Part shown: positions 10,555-22,547 of the stretch, piece after piece
How positions within the stretch are numbered: the stretch's first letter is position 1
Layout: the number at the start of each line of letters is the position of its first letter
NCBI GenBank assembly: GCA_949752745.1
Contig: OX457026.1
Span: forward strand, 40,528,394 to 40,592,393
Direction of reading: 5' to 3'
Length of the DNA: 64,000 nucleotides
DNA from: Protula sp. h YS-2021
Lineage: Eukaryota; Annelida; Polychaeta; Sabellida; Serpulidae
Position numbers and translations under genes: made by a program
The notes under the pieces: generated by a model
Database searches by the model: none
The model's input: the letters and a program-made list of their open reading frames with translations, nothing else
Told to the model about the DNA's origin: nothing

Positions 10555-11089
10555 ATGACTATGTTATCGGGCATCCATTTTTTTGACAACAGATATGCAC
10601 CGAATTCAACATCCATAGGTTTGTATCAAAAGTTAGGTTATGCTTACAACATGGAATCGAAAGAGGTATATCATGCTTACAACGTGGAATCGAAAGAGGT
10701 AAGTCATGCTTACAACATGGAATCGAAAGAGGTAAATCATGCTTACAACATGGAATCGAAAGAGGTAAGTCATGCTTACAACATGGAATCAAAAGAGGTA
10801 AGTCATGCTTACAACATGGAATCGAAAGAGGTAAATCATGCTTACAACGTGGAATCGAAAGAGGTAAGTCATGCTTACAACATGGAATCGAAAGAGGTAA
10901 ATCTTGCTTACAACATGGAATCGAAAGAGGTAAATCATGCTTACAACATGGAATCGAAAGAGGTAAGTCATGCTTACAACATGGAATCAAAAGAGGTAAG
11001 TCATGCTTACAGCATGGAATCAAAAGAGGTAAGTCATGTTTACAGTATGGAATCAAAAGAGGTAAGTCATACTTCCAGCATGGAATAGA
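10555..11089 (+). CDS. repeat-derived open frame, 177 codons
   Basis: A real ATG at 10555 opens a frame of 177 codons that is mostly the 33-bp minisatellite. It has a 29-residue leader, then 13 copies of an 11-residue unit, A-Y-N-M-E-S-K-E-V-S-H, and a stop inside unit 14. The unit length is a multiple of three, so the frame persists. The reverse strand is open over 10559-11056 as well, which suggests the openness is a property of the repeat and not of selection. No promoter or signal peptide was seen. I regard coding as possible but unproven; the splice-site content of the repeat is the more interesting property. Confidence 0.2.
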
Positions 11090-11131
11090 AAGAGGTAAGC
11101 CATGTTTTCAGTATGAAATCAAAAAGCAGAC
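10642..11131 (+). repeat. 33-bp minisatellite, 14 units, each with a splice-donor-like core
   Basis: Fourteen complete units start at 10642 and follow every 33 bases to 11103, then a decayed fifteenth. The unit is GCTTACAACATGGAATCGAA followed by AGAGGTAAGTCAT. Units 2, 4, 5, 7 and 10-13 carry AGAGGTAAGT, unit 14 AGAGGTAAGC, units 3, 6, 8 and 9 AGAGGTAAAT, and unit 1 AGAGGTATAT. The last units change together (ATCAAAAGAGG, ACAGCATGG), as expected of unequal exchange with decay at one edge. Confidence 0.97.
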
Positions 11132-11249
11132 GGCACAGAGCTTTTTGCATGATAACGATATCTTTGAATATTTTAGAAATAAGTCTTTTCATAAGGTGAT
11201 GATGCACCTAAAAGGTAAACGGTCTGAATGAAAAAAAAATAAAAGAGAA

Positions 11250-11302
11250 ACTTCACTGATTTCGCTACCCAGTAGCGAAATTTACACTTGACAGCCCAAA
11301 AT
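11250..11302. repeat. TTTCGCTACCCAGTAGCGAAA palindrome copy
   Basis: The palindrome lies at 11260-11280 and is followed by TTTACACTTGACAGCCCAAAA. It is the same end block as at 3155-3212 and 19503-19555. Confidence 0.65.
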
Positions 11303-11734
11303 AACTGTACAGTTTTAATCTTACGTAAATTTTAGTGGCCAAAGTAATTAACAAGAATGTAAAATAGCTTATTTTATATGTAGAAACGGTGTTATTTACA
11401 ATTTAAGTGATTGAAAGTTAATAATATTTGGTTTACCAGCTGTCATTTTTATTCTTTCTCATATTTGTTATGTATTTATTTATTTACTTATTCATTTATT
11501 TCTTTTAGCTCTTATTTTCTTAATAGGTTATAGAGTTATTTCAGAATTCCTACTTTAAAGTTTTTATTCCTTTTCTTCTGTTTTTTTTTTTCATTTTACT
11601 GTTTTCGGGGTTTGACTTCACTCGTTAAAACAACTGCCTCGAAAATTAAAGATACGAGGCAGCCGTCCATTTGTTACAAGATTGCTATAGTGCCACATTA
11701 GTGCTTATGACGCTACAATAACTTATTCATCACA
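11303..11734. other. no gene seen
   Basis: AT- and T-rich sequence with (TTTA)n-like stretches near 11470-11500; nothing else was recognised. Confidence 0.5.
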
Positions 11735-11945
11735 GTAAACACGGTGATGTTCCATCAATGCTGGTTAGACGTTGCGCCTGATCTCGGATCAACGTCGGCT
11801 TTTAGTTGATAATGGAAATCAAAACAACACCTAACTGCCAACATTGCATGAACGTCGATTATCGGACGTTGCGAATGGATCAACGCTGCGAATGGATTGC
11901 AAATGGAAGTCGAAACAACACACATCCTCCAACGTGGTATGTCAT
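11735..11945. repeat. ACGTTG-rich interspersed repeat
   Basis: Contains GTTAGACGTTGCGCC, GGATCAACGTCGG, GAACGTCGATTATCGGACGT, GCGAATGGATCAACGCTGCG and CCAACGTGG. Same family as 3380-4100 and 60262-60500. The frame 11755-12006 (-) runs through it. Confidence 0.65.
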
Positions 11946-11949
11946 TGAA

Positions 11950-12519
11950 CGAAAGGACTGTTTTTTTATTTTTGCGAAAAAATAAGATTTGCCTCTCTTT
12001 TGCCATTTGTTTTTGAATTTAATTATTTGAAATTCTTTGTCTTTTTCTCTTTGTTTTTTTTAAATTTTTTTATTTGATAATGAATAATAATTGCATTTTT
12101 TATCAAATATCTAAATTTCTGTCTAAGTTTGTTTGCAGTGATGATTTTTTTGCATTTATCGTGTTTTCGGAAGTGAACTATCAAAAAATGGACGCTGTTC
12201 GTCTTGGAGTAAAACTATTTCATAAGACTTCTGCAGCAAATAAGAAACCACATTTTTTGGTAGTCTATTTGGAATATACCATAACGCATAATGACCGATT
12301 ACGCTTGCTTATTGTAACATAAACATGTTGTTGTCGAGCTAAAAATGCATAAAAATTCGGGTTTGTTTAATTTTAGTTGCTGAACATGTGTTCTAATTTT
12401 CTAACAAACTCCCGCTCTTCCCAGGGTTGTTATTTTGCGAAATAACTCTTGTGTTACAGCGAAAGATAGAGCCTACAGATATACACATCTGTTTATTCCA
12501 GGGGTTTCTGTCTAGCCTA
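11950..12519. other. no gene seen
   Basis: T-rich sequence with two short frames that lack motifs. Confidence 0.4.
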
Positions 12520-12524
12520 TTTCT

Positions 12525-12696
12525 TTCACCATTTCTGGGCAAATTATGTATTGAGATGGAAAATTACAAGGGCATCAAAGCCCAAATGCCGAGCTCTCCC
12601 AAAGCAGAAATAAAACAACATTGCAGGAGATTTTGCAGCTTGGCTCAATGTTTATTGTGTTTGTCATTAAAAAATGTTCATGCGCAACCTAATCAA
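12525..12696 (+). pseudogene. possible Gypsy-type RT scrap (RT/RNase H connection)
   Basis: In an open frame (12427-12723) the peptide runs FLGKLCIEMENYKGIKAQMP, then a short linker with K-A-E-I-K, then CRRFCSLAQCLLCLSLKN. In Gypsy-class pol proteins the end of the RT domain typically reads F-L-G-H, a G-I-x-x-D-P-x-K-V-x-A-I segment, M-P-x-P, then R-R-F-x-G-[ML]-x-x-Y-L-x-R-F. The order FLG, IEM, IKAQMP and RRFCSLAQ-L fits, but several conserved positions differ and nothing upstream or downstream extends it. If correct it is a fragment of under 60 codons of a degraded LTR element. It could be chance. Confidence 0.4.
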
Positions 12697-12723
12697 AACA
12701 TTCACTCTATTGGAAAAATCTAA

Positions 12724-13957
12724 ATACGTACAACCAAATGCCAGCGATTAACTTGCTGATGAGTTATTAGTATTGAAGGGCTCCGTCTATAAATCACGTT
12801 ATGAGGTTTAATGATTAGATCTCGTGAACTTGTGAAAGTGTTTGAGGCAATGGTTACAAGTGGGTGGTGATGGGGGGAGGGTGATGAATGACGGATGCGA
12901 GATGAAGCGGGTTTACTTCTCAAGTCATTACTCTGATATAGCCCTAAGGGCTCCAATCAAACTTTTTGGCACAGTTTTTCACACCCCTTCCTTGTTGGGT
13001 AACCAAGACTGAAGTGCAAACTTCAATATACGAAATTTAATTGGTGGCAAATACTCTGACAGTTGTGTTAGGTTGTGTACATACGAGCGGGAAGACCATC
13101 CTTTCAATGTACAGTCAAAGATTTTTTCAAACAGGCTGAAAAGTTTCAACGATGTTTCGAATTAAAGAAAACTACTGGTGGTTCTATCTTAGCAAATTTA
13201 AGTGATAATTTTAGCTGTATGTTATCTAAAAACAGTGATATTTTTATTTGAATTCCCAGGAGTGATATTTTCGAATTGGGTTTAAAGTGGGTTTAAAGAG
13301 CGATAATTTCGCAGTACACCCCCCCCCCCCATTCAACAGTATCCAATGATGGTTGCTTTTTTGTGGTTGTCTTCTTGTTGTTAGTTTTGTCTTCTGTTCT
13401 TGCAGTTTACTTAATTTGGGTTAGCTTTCTAGATACATGTTGTAAATTTGCTGCATGAATTCTAAGAACCTTTACTTATGGTCGGTATTACTCATTTGAT
13501 CAAGGACAAACTATTTAATTAAAGACGTATCCAATTGTTTTGTTGCAAATCAGCTGTTTAGTAAAACCTACATTACAGCCAAGAACCAGTAAATTCGATT
13601 GCTAAGTGACAGTGTAGGCAAACACCCTTCACTTCAGCAATAACGGGTGAAATACAATGCTCTCAATACCCTCTATTTCATTCAATTTGCGCTGATGTTA
13701 ACAGTTACGATACGTCAATTCAGCACAAGATTTCCTCAGTCAAATGGCCTAATCTTTTGGACCCAGACTGATTGAAAAAAATATTCTTGTTTATTCTATA
13801 CATTATACACGATGAGTACGTGAATTGCAGACTTTTTGACAATTTTGGGGATATCAAATATATATTGAATTATTCCTGTATATTAAGGATTATTAAGGAT
13901 TTATTCCTGTATATAAACTGTCGACTTGATGTTACTCTGATGAAATTTTGGAATATG

Positions 13958-13958
<1 letters not shown>
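12724..13958. other. no gene seen; poly-C at 13319-13330
   Basis: Nothing recognised apart from a run of 12 C residues. Confidence 0.45.

Positions 13959-14044
<86 letters not shown>
13959..14044. repeat. (AAT)n microsatellite
   Basis: About 28 uninterrupted TAA/AAT triplets; the poly-Asn and poly-Leu frames across it are artefacts. Confidence 0.97.
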
Positions 14045-14045
<1 letters not shown>

Positions 14046-14049
14046 TATG

Positions 14050-15340
14050 GCATTTATACTTATTTCTCTCGCATGCATAAGTTTTCAACTTTAATATACT
14101 CTATCAGATCTCAAATTACCGTCACTGCTGACCCCATGCTTGCCCAGATTCGGATGTTTCAAAATATTATTACACGTTCAGATCTAGGTTTGTAATTTAA
14201 AATTACAGAATAACATGTAAATCCAATTAATTGATTAAAAATTGATCTGCGTCGGGTGCGACGCCTATCCAACATTGACCCAAAGTCGTAATGATTACTG
14301 CGAATTCGTCAACATCTCTAACCGCAGATGAAAAGAACCCCATTTGAAGCTACGTATACCGACAGAACTGAACCATAGCGTGCACACCCTTCAATAACCA
14401 GAATTTGATTGTAACCATTGAAAAAAAATCGGACCCTTGCAATGCATCTTTTAAGTTTTTCTCGCTGAATATGCTTGCTGAATATGTTTTCCCGGTTATA
14501 TGTTCTCATGCCAAATTTAATATCCTGGGCTGGAACTTCGCTCAGATCATTTGGACAGTAATAGGTCACTACAGAATGGCTTGGTCCAGATCTTCCTGTG
14601 GCCTAGACCTTGCATCACACTTCCTCAGGTAACTGCTGATGTCTTGCCAGGTGCAGCATCACAGAATGCAGAACAGCAACTAGTTCCTTTGCTAAATGTT
14701 GAAGACGCCTCCTTGCCCTCTTCAGCCTTCGGTCTCTTTCACTCAACAAATTACGGTCCAAATTCTTGCTTAAAATTTTGGACTTGTCATCGGTAATGTA
14801 CAGACGCTGATTCAAATGACAGGTAAACCATCTTCAGGTTTAGGGCGCATTTTATAGTCTACATACCAATTACCACATATGGCCTCAGACCACAATTCAT
14901 TTACTAAAAACATTTCTTTATAGCTTCAGTTTAAATCATATTTTCCCAATCGTACCCAGCTTCAAAAGTACCATGTGTGCAAGTACAGTTTTCTTCCACA
15001 CCCACACGAATATCAAAAACAGGGCAACCGTCACTTTTGCAATCTTCTGTCAAAGATTGGTATCCTCAGTCACCTCACTTCTTGACCAAAGCAAACACAC
15101 GAACCACTTTTAACTTCAGTTTTGTCGACATATTGCCGCTTTTTAAAATGCTGTGCAATAAGTCGACAAATTTTAGATCAACTTATTCTTTTGGACTGAA
15201 AAAGTTAATGATTACGGTAAACAGAAGTCTGAATGAAAGCTAAAGCACTTGTAATTATTATATATTCTATCACTATTCCAATCCGTAAATTGAATAAAAT
15301 TAATGGCACAAAGGTTTGCACTTTGATTTATACTAATTTG
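14050..15340. other. no supported gene
   Basis: A minus-strand frame over 14615-14815 gives a basic, helix-prone peptide (RDRRLKRARRRLQHLAKEL), which I cannot place. The plus frames 14405-14632 and 14551-14796 overlap it. Nothing else is recognised. Confidence 0.35.
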
Positions 15341-15345
15341 AAACT

Positions 15346-15347
<2 letters not shown>

Positions 15348-15424
<77 letters not shown>
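15348..15424. repeat. (TA)n microsatellite
   Basis: Seventy-seven bases of alternating TA without interruption. Confidence 0.97.
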
Positions 15425-15427
<3 letters not shown>

Positions 15428-18400
15428 GGCAGCACTAAGACAACATTTTGGTGACATATTGTCGTGATGACTAAGGTAATCAAAGGTCTACATCACAATA
15501 AATACATTGTTCTAGGATATTCTGTCACTATTTTAATTCATGACTTGAATTACTAGCCTAAAATATCGCCCATTGTTTTATACCATTTTGAAACTGATAT
15601 GCGGTTTTTCAATAACCATTCCATATTTTAACCTTTTACGATATAAATCACAATAAAAATAAACTAAATAAAATTAACGTTATATATCTTAATTATAATA
15701 TTGCTTTCATATCAAGTAGATAACGAAGTATTCCTGTGTATAAGCCGTCCATATTGAGGAAGTAGTTGTTCCCGATGTTTCTGCTTACTAATCTCTGACT
15801 ATTTTTTCACGACGCCCATGACTGTGATTCTTATATAATTTTAAGCCATTGTTTCTAACAAATAAAACGCTTTCAAACAATCAAATTAAGGTAATTTAGC
15901 TGTCATATTATCTTTGAACATTTGAAACATTTAAAGGCATTTGCAAATATAATAAATCGCTAGAAATACAGTCTCGCGAGTTTTCTACGCTATGGATTGT
16001 CCAATTTATCGAGGTTCTGGTGTAGAAAGAGACAAATGGACTTTTTCTTCAATTGTCAGTTAGGCATGATGCTCCCGTGTTGTTGGTATGATGACCATGG
16101 CGCCATGTACACGACACATACATTGGTATACATGACAAATTCTACGTCTTTAGTATGTTTTGATAATGCTAGCCCCCATTTTGCTGCTTAAGATGGGCTT
16201 GATGTTCTGACAAGATACATGCTTTGCCCAGAAGGGCTATTCACGGCAAAACAGCTATTCCTTTTCCTGAGAAACGCAATAAGGGGAGAGATTAGACAAA
16301 ACGCAACGGTTACCATTTCCAATACTTTAAGCAACTATTACATCAATTAATCAGCAGTTGACAATATGAAATCATAAACTCTAATGCAATGACGTTTTCT
16401 GGGCGATTGATAATGCAGCCTTACGAGAGTCCCCGAATAACCCAAAGAGCGTGAAAATGTAAGGAAATTGCACCACTGTGCTCTGTTTTACGACAGGAAT
16501 GATTTATTCTCCATTCAACCTCGAAATGCTGCATAACATTCTCTTTTACACTGCTTTAAGGTTACTTTTTCTTGTGTCGTTGCACTTTGATTTTACTTTT
16601 TGGGCGACAGTGTCGTTCGATGCTGTCTGCACTTGTGTTTATTAGGTTATCTGAGGAGGTTTAGTTGTTTACCCTGAATGCGAAATATTATCCGTGAAGT
16701 TAGTCTGGGTAAGCAAACTAGCCATGATCAGAAAGCTTGATTAATTCAGACATTAGACTTTTACACACATCAGTACTTTAAGATGATACTGTCCCTGAAA
16801 TAAGACGGCGATATCAAGCTCTGGCGTTGCATCAGAAACGAAACGTATAAAAGAAAGTCGACAGCTGGAAACATTCTCTTGAGATCGATCGAGAAAACCT
16901 GCTCCAGACACGTGAGACACAACACTGTGTAGACTGTCTACGGCTAAACAATGCTGAAAGGTTATTCTAAGTTATGGACACGAATGGTCACCAGTCATGT
17001 ACAAGTAGAGTGACTAGGTTGTAAGTGAGTGCCCACTCCCAAGGTAATGATTAGGTCATTGTGGCTTTTAATTTAGCTACAGGCACAGTCACAGCCACAG
17101 CTAAATTCTTTTGCCTGTGAACAGTTCCCAGCAGGGTTGGAAGGTGGAAGGGTGTGGGGTTGGGTTGTCGTTCAACACATTGCTCCCGCATAAATAATTT
17201 CTTGGAAAGTTTTCTTTCTCGGAAGAATTTAAAGTGGAACATATGAATAATGCTTTTGATAAATACGATTTTGTTTAAATAGAATATTCATATAAAAGCA
17301 TAAGAAAATGATTTTAAAAGTCATAATTGAGTAACCGAGCGAAATTCGAAACTGTGCATCAGTTTTGGCCTAAATTCAATTCATTCGGGTGTACTGGTTC
17401 TGTGGTTTCGTTCCCTTTGTAAACAAGATGACAGAAGCTGAAAATTTAGTTTGATGTTTTTATTATAGTAACATAAGCTATATTTGTTGCGCTTTGTAAA
17501 GATAAAAAATGGTCGATGCGGTAATAAGTGAATGAATCAAGGTACAGTATAAGTGAAATACTATAAATAACAGTACATCTGGTTTCTTTTCTCAAGAAAT
17601 TAACTGTGACCTCACATAGAAGGGAAAATCCATTTAACAAGCATTACCTTAACATGCCATGCATTCTCTAAGTTTATTGAATATATCTTTCATTATGTTT
17701 CACATTGTTACCTTCAGAAATCGAAACAAAACTATACGAACAGATTTATAGATTAAAAGTTGTTGATCAAGAGTTATCGAGGGTTGAACGGAGAACAACA
17801 CTGCGTATTTTGATTGGCATTATGTTACAGTAAACTGGTTTTAAAAATGTACTTGAACGTGAAAACTTAGCCTGTAATAATGGATTACCGTAGCAGAACC
17901 GCTTTTTTACTGTTATAAAGTACGATAAGTATTCCTCATGCTCGTAAGAAAACATTAGAAACTTAGTAAAAATTATCAGTAACTAACTCAAATATCATCA
18001 CAGGACTCAACTTTGGTCCCTGTTGTTACAATAGATAGTGATCAATGGAACTGTTTTTCTGCATGGGTCACGATTCAATGATGTTTTTGAATGGATGACT
18101 ATGACGTAGGCCCCTATTATGCAGTACCAGATCAGTATCGTAATCAATGTACACTTCCTCGACACCTCTTTTTTTTATTATTTTTTCTAATACCTTATGT
18201 AAGAGAGGCATTATTTCTGCTTAGCTGTCTCCTATCTGCTCTCCAATGAGAATATGCTACCAGGGAAGTGTGAACTCTGCAAGACTTGGCCTATCTTTCT
18301 CCTTTTTATTGGTGCAAAGACCACTCAGTTCTTTCAGCAGCACCTCATTATCAATAACGTAGAATCAACTGTAGAATGTTTGACTGCCTTCCTGCACCTT

Positions 18401-18657
18401 AATCTCCGCAAAAAACATTACATTCCAGTGGTAACCTGTGTTTGAATCAGGTTGATTCCGGGTCCAAGGCAATAGATCTGCACGGAACCTTCAAACACAG
18501 TTGTCACAGCAACAGCGCTCTTCCACTTGGGAGTGAATTTCAGGATGGGTGTTGGGTGGGGGTTGGCGTTTATGAGATTGCAAGCATGAATGGCTATGGG
18601 AGTGATCATTATTTCAAATATATTTGTGTTTCCCCTGCATTCCTTGCTATATGTTTA
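15425..18657. other. no gene seen, 3.2 kb
   Basis: The longest featureless stretch of the window. Short open frames (60-72 codons) occur on both strands without motifs. A short inverted pair, CTGTGTTTGA and TCAAACACAG, flanks about 45 bases near 18434-18501. No RNA gene, transposon domain or array was found. Confidence 0.45.
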
Positions 18658-18850
18658 TAGTTTTCATTGACATACTTAATTAGTTTTGTAGTATAATCAA
18701 AGACCTAGTTTTCGCGAGTCTACAATTCTTGGCTCAGAAAGCAAAGTACACCTGTGCTTTTCAAAACCACAAAGATGTTGAAAAACGTTTTGCATTATCA
18801 CACAATAGTGCACATGGTGATGAAGCAGTATAAAAACTGAAAAACTGCGC
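18658..18850. repeat. interspersed repeat shared with 59828-60060
   Basis: Blocks matched in order between the two loci: ATCAAAGACCTAGTT and ATCAAAGGTCCAGTT; GTCTACAATTCTTGGCTCAG and GTCTACGATTCTGGGCTCAG; then CACACAATAGTGCACATGGT and CACACAATAGTGCATATGGT, followed by GATxxAAACAxxAT-like sequence. Similar spacing shows one ancient repeat family. The minus-strand peptides share HHxHYCV, which reflects the DNA similarity. Confidence 0.7.
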
Positions 18851-18889
18851 AACCTTCTGAAAAAGTGCCTGCCACGCCTTTTAATCATG

Positions 18890-20712
18890 TCTCATGAATT
18901 ATGCCTGTTTGTGTCCTTGAAATGCTGGTTTTTTAATTTTTATACTAAAAGTCAACCAAGCCCTGACGAGACTCCGTGTCATTTTGAGCTGTGTTATCGT
19001 TACTGCATCCTTGATGTCGACAATCTCTCACCTTATCGTTGTCAGTGGTATAATAAAAATAATTCAAAATGTCATCAAGTCAGAACTTATCATTGATTTC
19101 CCAGGATTTCCTATGTGTCTGTATTAAAGCTGTTGCTTCCATAGATCATAAATCATTCTTCCTCTTAGAGCGCTCTCAGTGATTCAACGGCCAATAGAGA
19201 CAAGCCCTAGTAAAGAGATAATGGTTTTCGAATTATTTCCTAACTGTCTGCTGATTCATTCCACCTGTGAATTTTCAAAAGAGCTCTTTGTCATAGCCAA
19301 TACCACGTTTCTGATTATATGATCAAAGTTAGGTGTTCGGGTGCCATTTACCATTAGGTTCCTTACAACTGGGTTGGTGGAAGCTCATGGTCCTCAAGTT
19401 GCTCTTCGTAATGTTTCTTTTGTTCTGTGAGCTGATTATTCGTGATCTTGTCTACATGGAGTGTCTACATTCATTGGGTCGTATATCGCCTTTTATAGCA
19501 AGCTAGAGAGATTTTGCTACCGAGTAGCGAAATTAATACTTGGGAGCCCAAAATCACTATCCCGAAGGCTAAAAATATAGGATTTCTCACGGAACTTGAT
19601 TAAAATTTAACTTTTCGATGTCCGTCGCAAGCAAAATCTCAAAAAATAACAAAATTCGTAGGATGCAGTGACTTTGAAACAAAATAGATTGCCATTAGTC
19701 AAAGTGGCGAAAAATGAAGAATCCGAAATACTGATTAATGACATCCCTCCTCTCCCAGTGGAATATTTGCAGAAAATTTTATTGCCATGCGATCAAATGC
19801 ATAATGTAGGAGAAGTTGCATTTACATAAACTTACAAGGTTTACATTGCCTACATAAGGCCGGATGAAAGGACAGGATGACGCACACAGCCTACAACATA
19901 GATTCAGCCCATATGGCCATAGAACACTTGGACTGAAGTCATATATAATGTGTGGCAAACACAACCACCTTAATTTTCAATTATTTTCATTAAACACCCA
20001 ACTATTTTGCACATTCATCCAAGACCTTTCTTATAGACACGGACAGGTGTGTTTTGTGCCAAGCGAGTGTTCATCAGGTCAGTATATCTGTTATTGTAGT
20101 ATCAAGCACTGCACTTATAACATTAAAGCACGAGCTATGCAGGGTCAATATAACTGCACTCGTGCTATATCAAGGTTGCATAGGCGCCTTGTGGTACGAT
20201 GAGCCGGTTGGCGGGTGTGTAGAGGGGAAAAGACACTTTGAATTTGTGGCTTTGTCGCTCGTCTTTTTTTCTAAAGCCCCCTGTAATACTTGTCACGTGC
20301 CGCGATTTCCCCAATGGCTGTGACTCCATCCCCTATGCTGTGGGCGCGACACCCCACAGAGGCCACCCCCGCTACTGCTGTCCATGCCGTTCCACGTGAC
20401 ATATGAGAAATTGACATGTCATTTTAGCGTTACTCATACTCAAGTTATGTCGTCACTGACCTAATTTCCAGTCCACTATGCCGGCATACCGGCCTAATGC
20501 ATTTAACTGCTGCTGTGATGGGTCATTAGCGTACCATTTTATTTATCATACGCGCTCCTTTTTATTTGCCACTGAACTAAAGGGTGTGGGACCGTTACTA
20601 TTGCTTACCTATGATTCTGCTTTTGTCAGAACCTGACACCAACCCTGCCCCCGTGTCCTGCAACAAGTGTATCGGATTAGGATCGTTTTCCTGTTAAATA
20701 ATTCTCACACTA
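18890..20712. other. no gene; palindrome repeat end at 19503-19555
   Basis: TTTTGCTACCGAGTAGCGAAA (19512-19532) followed by TTAATACTTGGGAGCCCAAA is another copy of the palindrome end block. The frames 19864-20202 and 20054-20323 carry no recognisable domain. Confidence 0.5.
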
Positions 20713-21308
20713 CTAATTCGGCAGCAATAAATGGTTTGGAATGATTAGTGAATGAATCCATAGCAAAGTCCTGGAGTTGGAACTTGATGAAACTAGTGGA
20801 TGACGGCAACACCATGCCCTAAGAATCTCGTCCACGATTGCCAACGTTGTGGCTTTGAACGAACATGCCACTTCGTGGACATGCAGTTCCTGCAGCACTG
20901 ATTTAAATGGGATTGAAATGCGTGCACATAACCGGCGATCACAGCTTTGCGCAAATAGGCGGAAGCAATAGCTTTGCCTAAATCTCTTGTTCCGTCAATC
21001 ATAAACGAGATGCGCAGGAGCTTCTGATTCTCCCTTCATTCGCCTCTGCTTTTATTGTGCTTTGAAATGCACAATGTTTTTTTCCAAGAAAAGATGTGCT
21101 TGGCTTTAACATAACGCGGCAATGCTCGTACAAGCAATTTTGGTTTAGTGTAGTGCGTGGATCCTCTCCTCTTACCCGATGCTAGTGCGAGAAATAAAGC
21201 AAATTTAACCGTGAGTTCCCATAATGGCATCTTGTCTGTGTCTATGATTATCTCGCTTTGAAAATAATCCACCGCTAGTTTGAGATCCCACTGTACAAAG
21301 TGCTTCAC
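20713..21308 (-). pseudogene. tyrosine recombinase, relic A
   Basis: The first frame (21308-21036) reads HFVQWDLKLAV, then VKFALFLALASGKRRGSTHY. This is the recombinase box I region, where the R of the R-x-S-E-L-type segment is catalytic. The second (to 20713) reads HVHEVACSFKATTLAIVDEI and then LRAWCCRHPL. This fits box II (H-x-x-R), an amphipathic helix and the Trp before the catalytic Tyr. The box II Arg reads Ala and the Tyr position is not clear (LLWIHSLII instead of an F-x-x-F-Y-L segment). The enzyme's N-terminal SAM-like half is missing: the polymerase end joins straight to SPVKHFVQW. A one-frame shift separates the halves. Confidence 0.82.
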
Positions 21309-21499
21309 AGGTGAGTGTCTCTGAATTTTAAACAGCTGTATAGCCCTCTATGGTGCGAAGTTACCATGTTGCCGCCATTGGCCACCTATCTAATGAAGAA
21401 CTTCGGTTCCCTCGTCTACGTTCCGGCAAATGGTCTAGAATCACCGCTGGTGGGAATCCGTACAGCGTCTCCGGTGGCCACGGGCAGCAGGTTGTGTTG

Positions 21500-21773
21500 C
21501 TCCTTATGGCCTCAGTATCCGGATATGGTGACACGAGCCTTTCATGAACCATGTCATAAACAGATCTACCATTGCGTGTCCAGCGCTTGACTCGTCAGGG
21601 CTGAAAAAGGATCTTGATATTGACCACTCCCCCAGTTACACTTGCGAGCACGTTGAATCGCCTAGGGATGTGGTGTGGTAGCAATATTATGGTAGGAGCC
21701 ACACTGCACTTTTTTCGAGACCTCCTAGTTTGCATATATAACTAAACGGGGTCGTGTTGTCTGGTAAGCACAT
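21500..21773 (-). pseudogene. RNase H and VDLF block, relic A
   Basis: CLPDNTTPFSYICKLGG at 21773 downwards matches the DIRS RNase H motif D-N-T-T-x-x-x-Y-I-x-x-x-G-G, in which the Asp is a catalytic metal ligand. About 50 codons later MVDLFMTWF matches the V-D-L-F-A-T-R block that follows RNase H. After a one-frame shift PYPDTEAIRS and LYGFPPAVILDHLPERR match the P-x-P-D-P and [YF]-[AG]-F-P-P blocks that close the polymerase protein. Sequence between these blocks is shortened and frame-shifted. The long plus-strand frames here (21315-21590, 21350-21547) are shadows. Confidence 0.8.
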
Positions 21774-22067
21774 TACTATCTGACCCGTCTTGCTATTTGT
21801 CTATGAAAACTGGGATTGGCCTGCTCACTTGCTTGTTGTTTTGCTCTGCACTGAGCTAGTTTTTGCTGAACAACCATAGGCGATAGAGCAAACGGAAGAA
21901 CTTTGTACCAGAACTGTTAGCACGTGTGAACTTGGATGTAACATTGTGCGCCCGACAGATCCATAGCTGTTGCCCACATGTCACTGATCACCGTCTTCCT
22001 TATATGTTATCAAACACCACCCCATTTTCCGCATTGGTAGGAAAAACAGTCGAGTGAATAAACACAC

Positions 22068-22547
22068 CTAATCTGGAGGCATTTCTTTTGTGGCTTGGTT
22101 CTCCAACAGTACCTTTAACATGTCTGCAAATACCAGTTGCCTCTTCGGCCCTTTCCTGTAGGAGGTTATTACATTTTGGGTTGATTGCCTGACCAAATCC
22201 AGATTTTTTCCGCTTGGCCTCTTTTTTGGGCTGTCTGTGCAGTCGCGGTGGCCATTGCTATAGCACTCTACTTTGAAGTTCTTGCACATGTCGGCCGTCC
22301 AACACAAAAAGCAGACTCTCACGGACAATTTGATTTTCAGAGGTGCAGTGCGCGTAACGGAGCTGAAACACCTTGTCTTGTGACAGACAACATCTTGCAA
22401 AATGTTACCTCGTCTCAATTTCACCGCTGCTAAAAGCGAGGATGAGTTGACTTTGACTAACTGTTTTGTGCATTTCACCAAAGAGCTTAGTGGTTTAGGG
22501 CAACTGCTATTTCCGAATTCTCCATCGTGAAAAATTTTCCGCAACAC
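22068..22547 (-). pseudogene. gag C-terminus to RT fingers, relic A
   Basis: A 159-codon open frame. Its first two thirds (KLRRGNILQDVV and CFLCWTADMCKNF among them) are basic and Cys-containing and sit where the gag C-terminus belongs, but show no decisive motif. The end, FADMLKVLLENQATKEMPPD, is followed past the stop by RLFFLPMRKMGWC. This fits the start of a DIRS reverse transcriptase, where a helix with L-L-x-x-x-A-[VI]-x-E-V-P-P leads to F-Y-S-x-x-F-[LV]-V-P-K-K-x-G-G-W. One base change explains the stop. The palm that should follow is absent: RNase H motifs appear only about 250 bases on. Confidence 0.6.

Noticed and set aside
13772..14088. Frames with poly-Asn (+) and poly-Leu (-)
   Set aside because: Artefacts of the (AAT)n microsatellite.
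14615..14815. Basic helix-like minus frame (RDRRLKRARRRLQHL)
   Set aside because: No family recognised, no start context, and overlapping open frames on the other strand; too little to call.
21315..21590. Overlapping plus-strand frames of 65-91 codons
   Set aside because: They are antisense to the RNase H and VDLF region of relic A, which has clear motifs on the minus strand.
22185..22433. Hydrophobic 82-codon plus frame
   Set aside because: Antisense to the gag/RT frame of relic A at 22068-22547.
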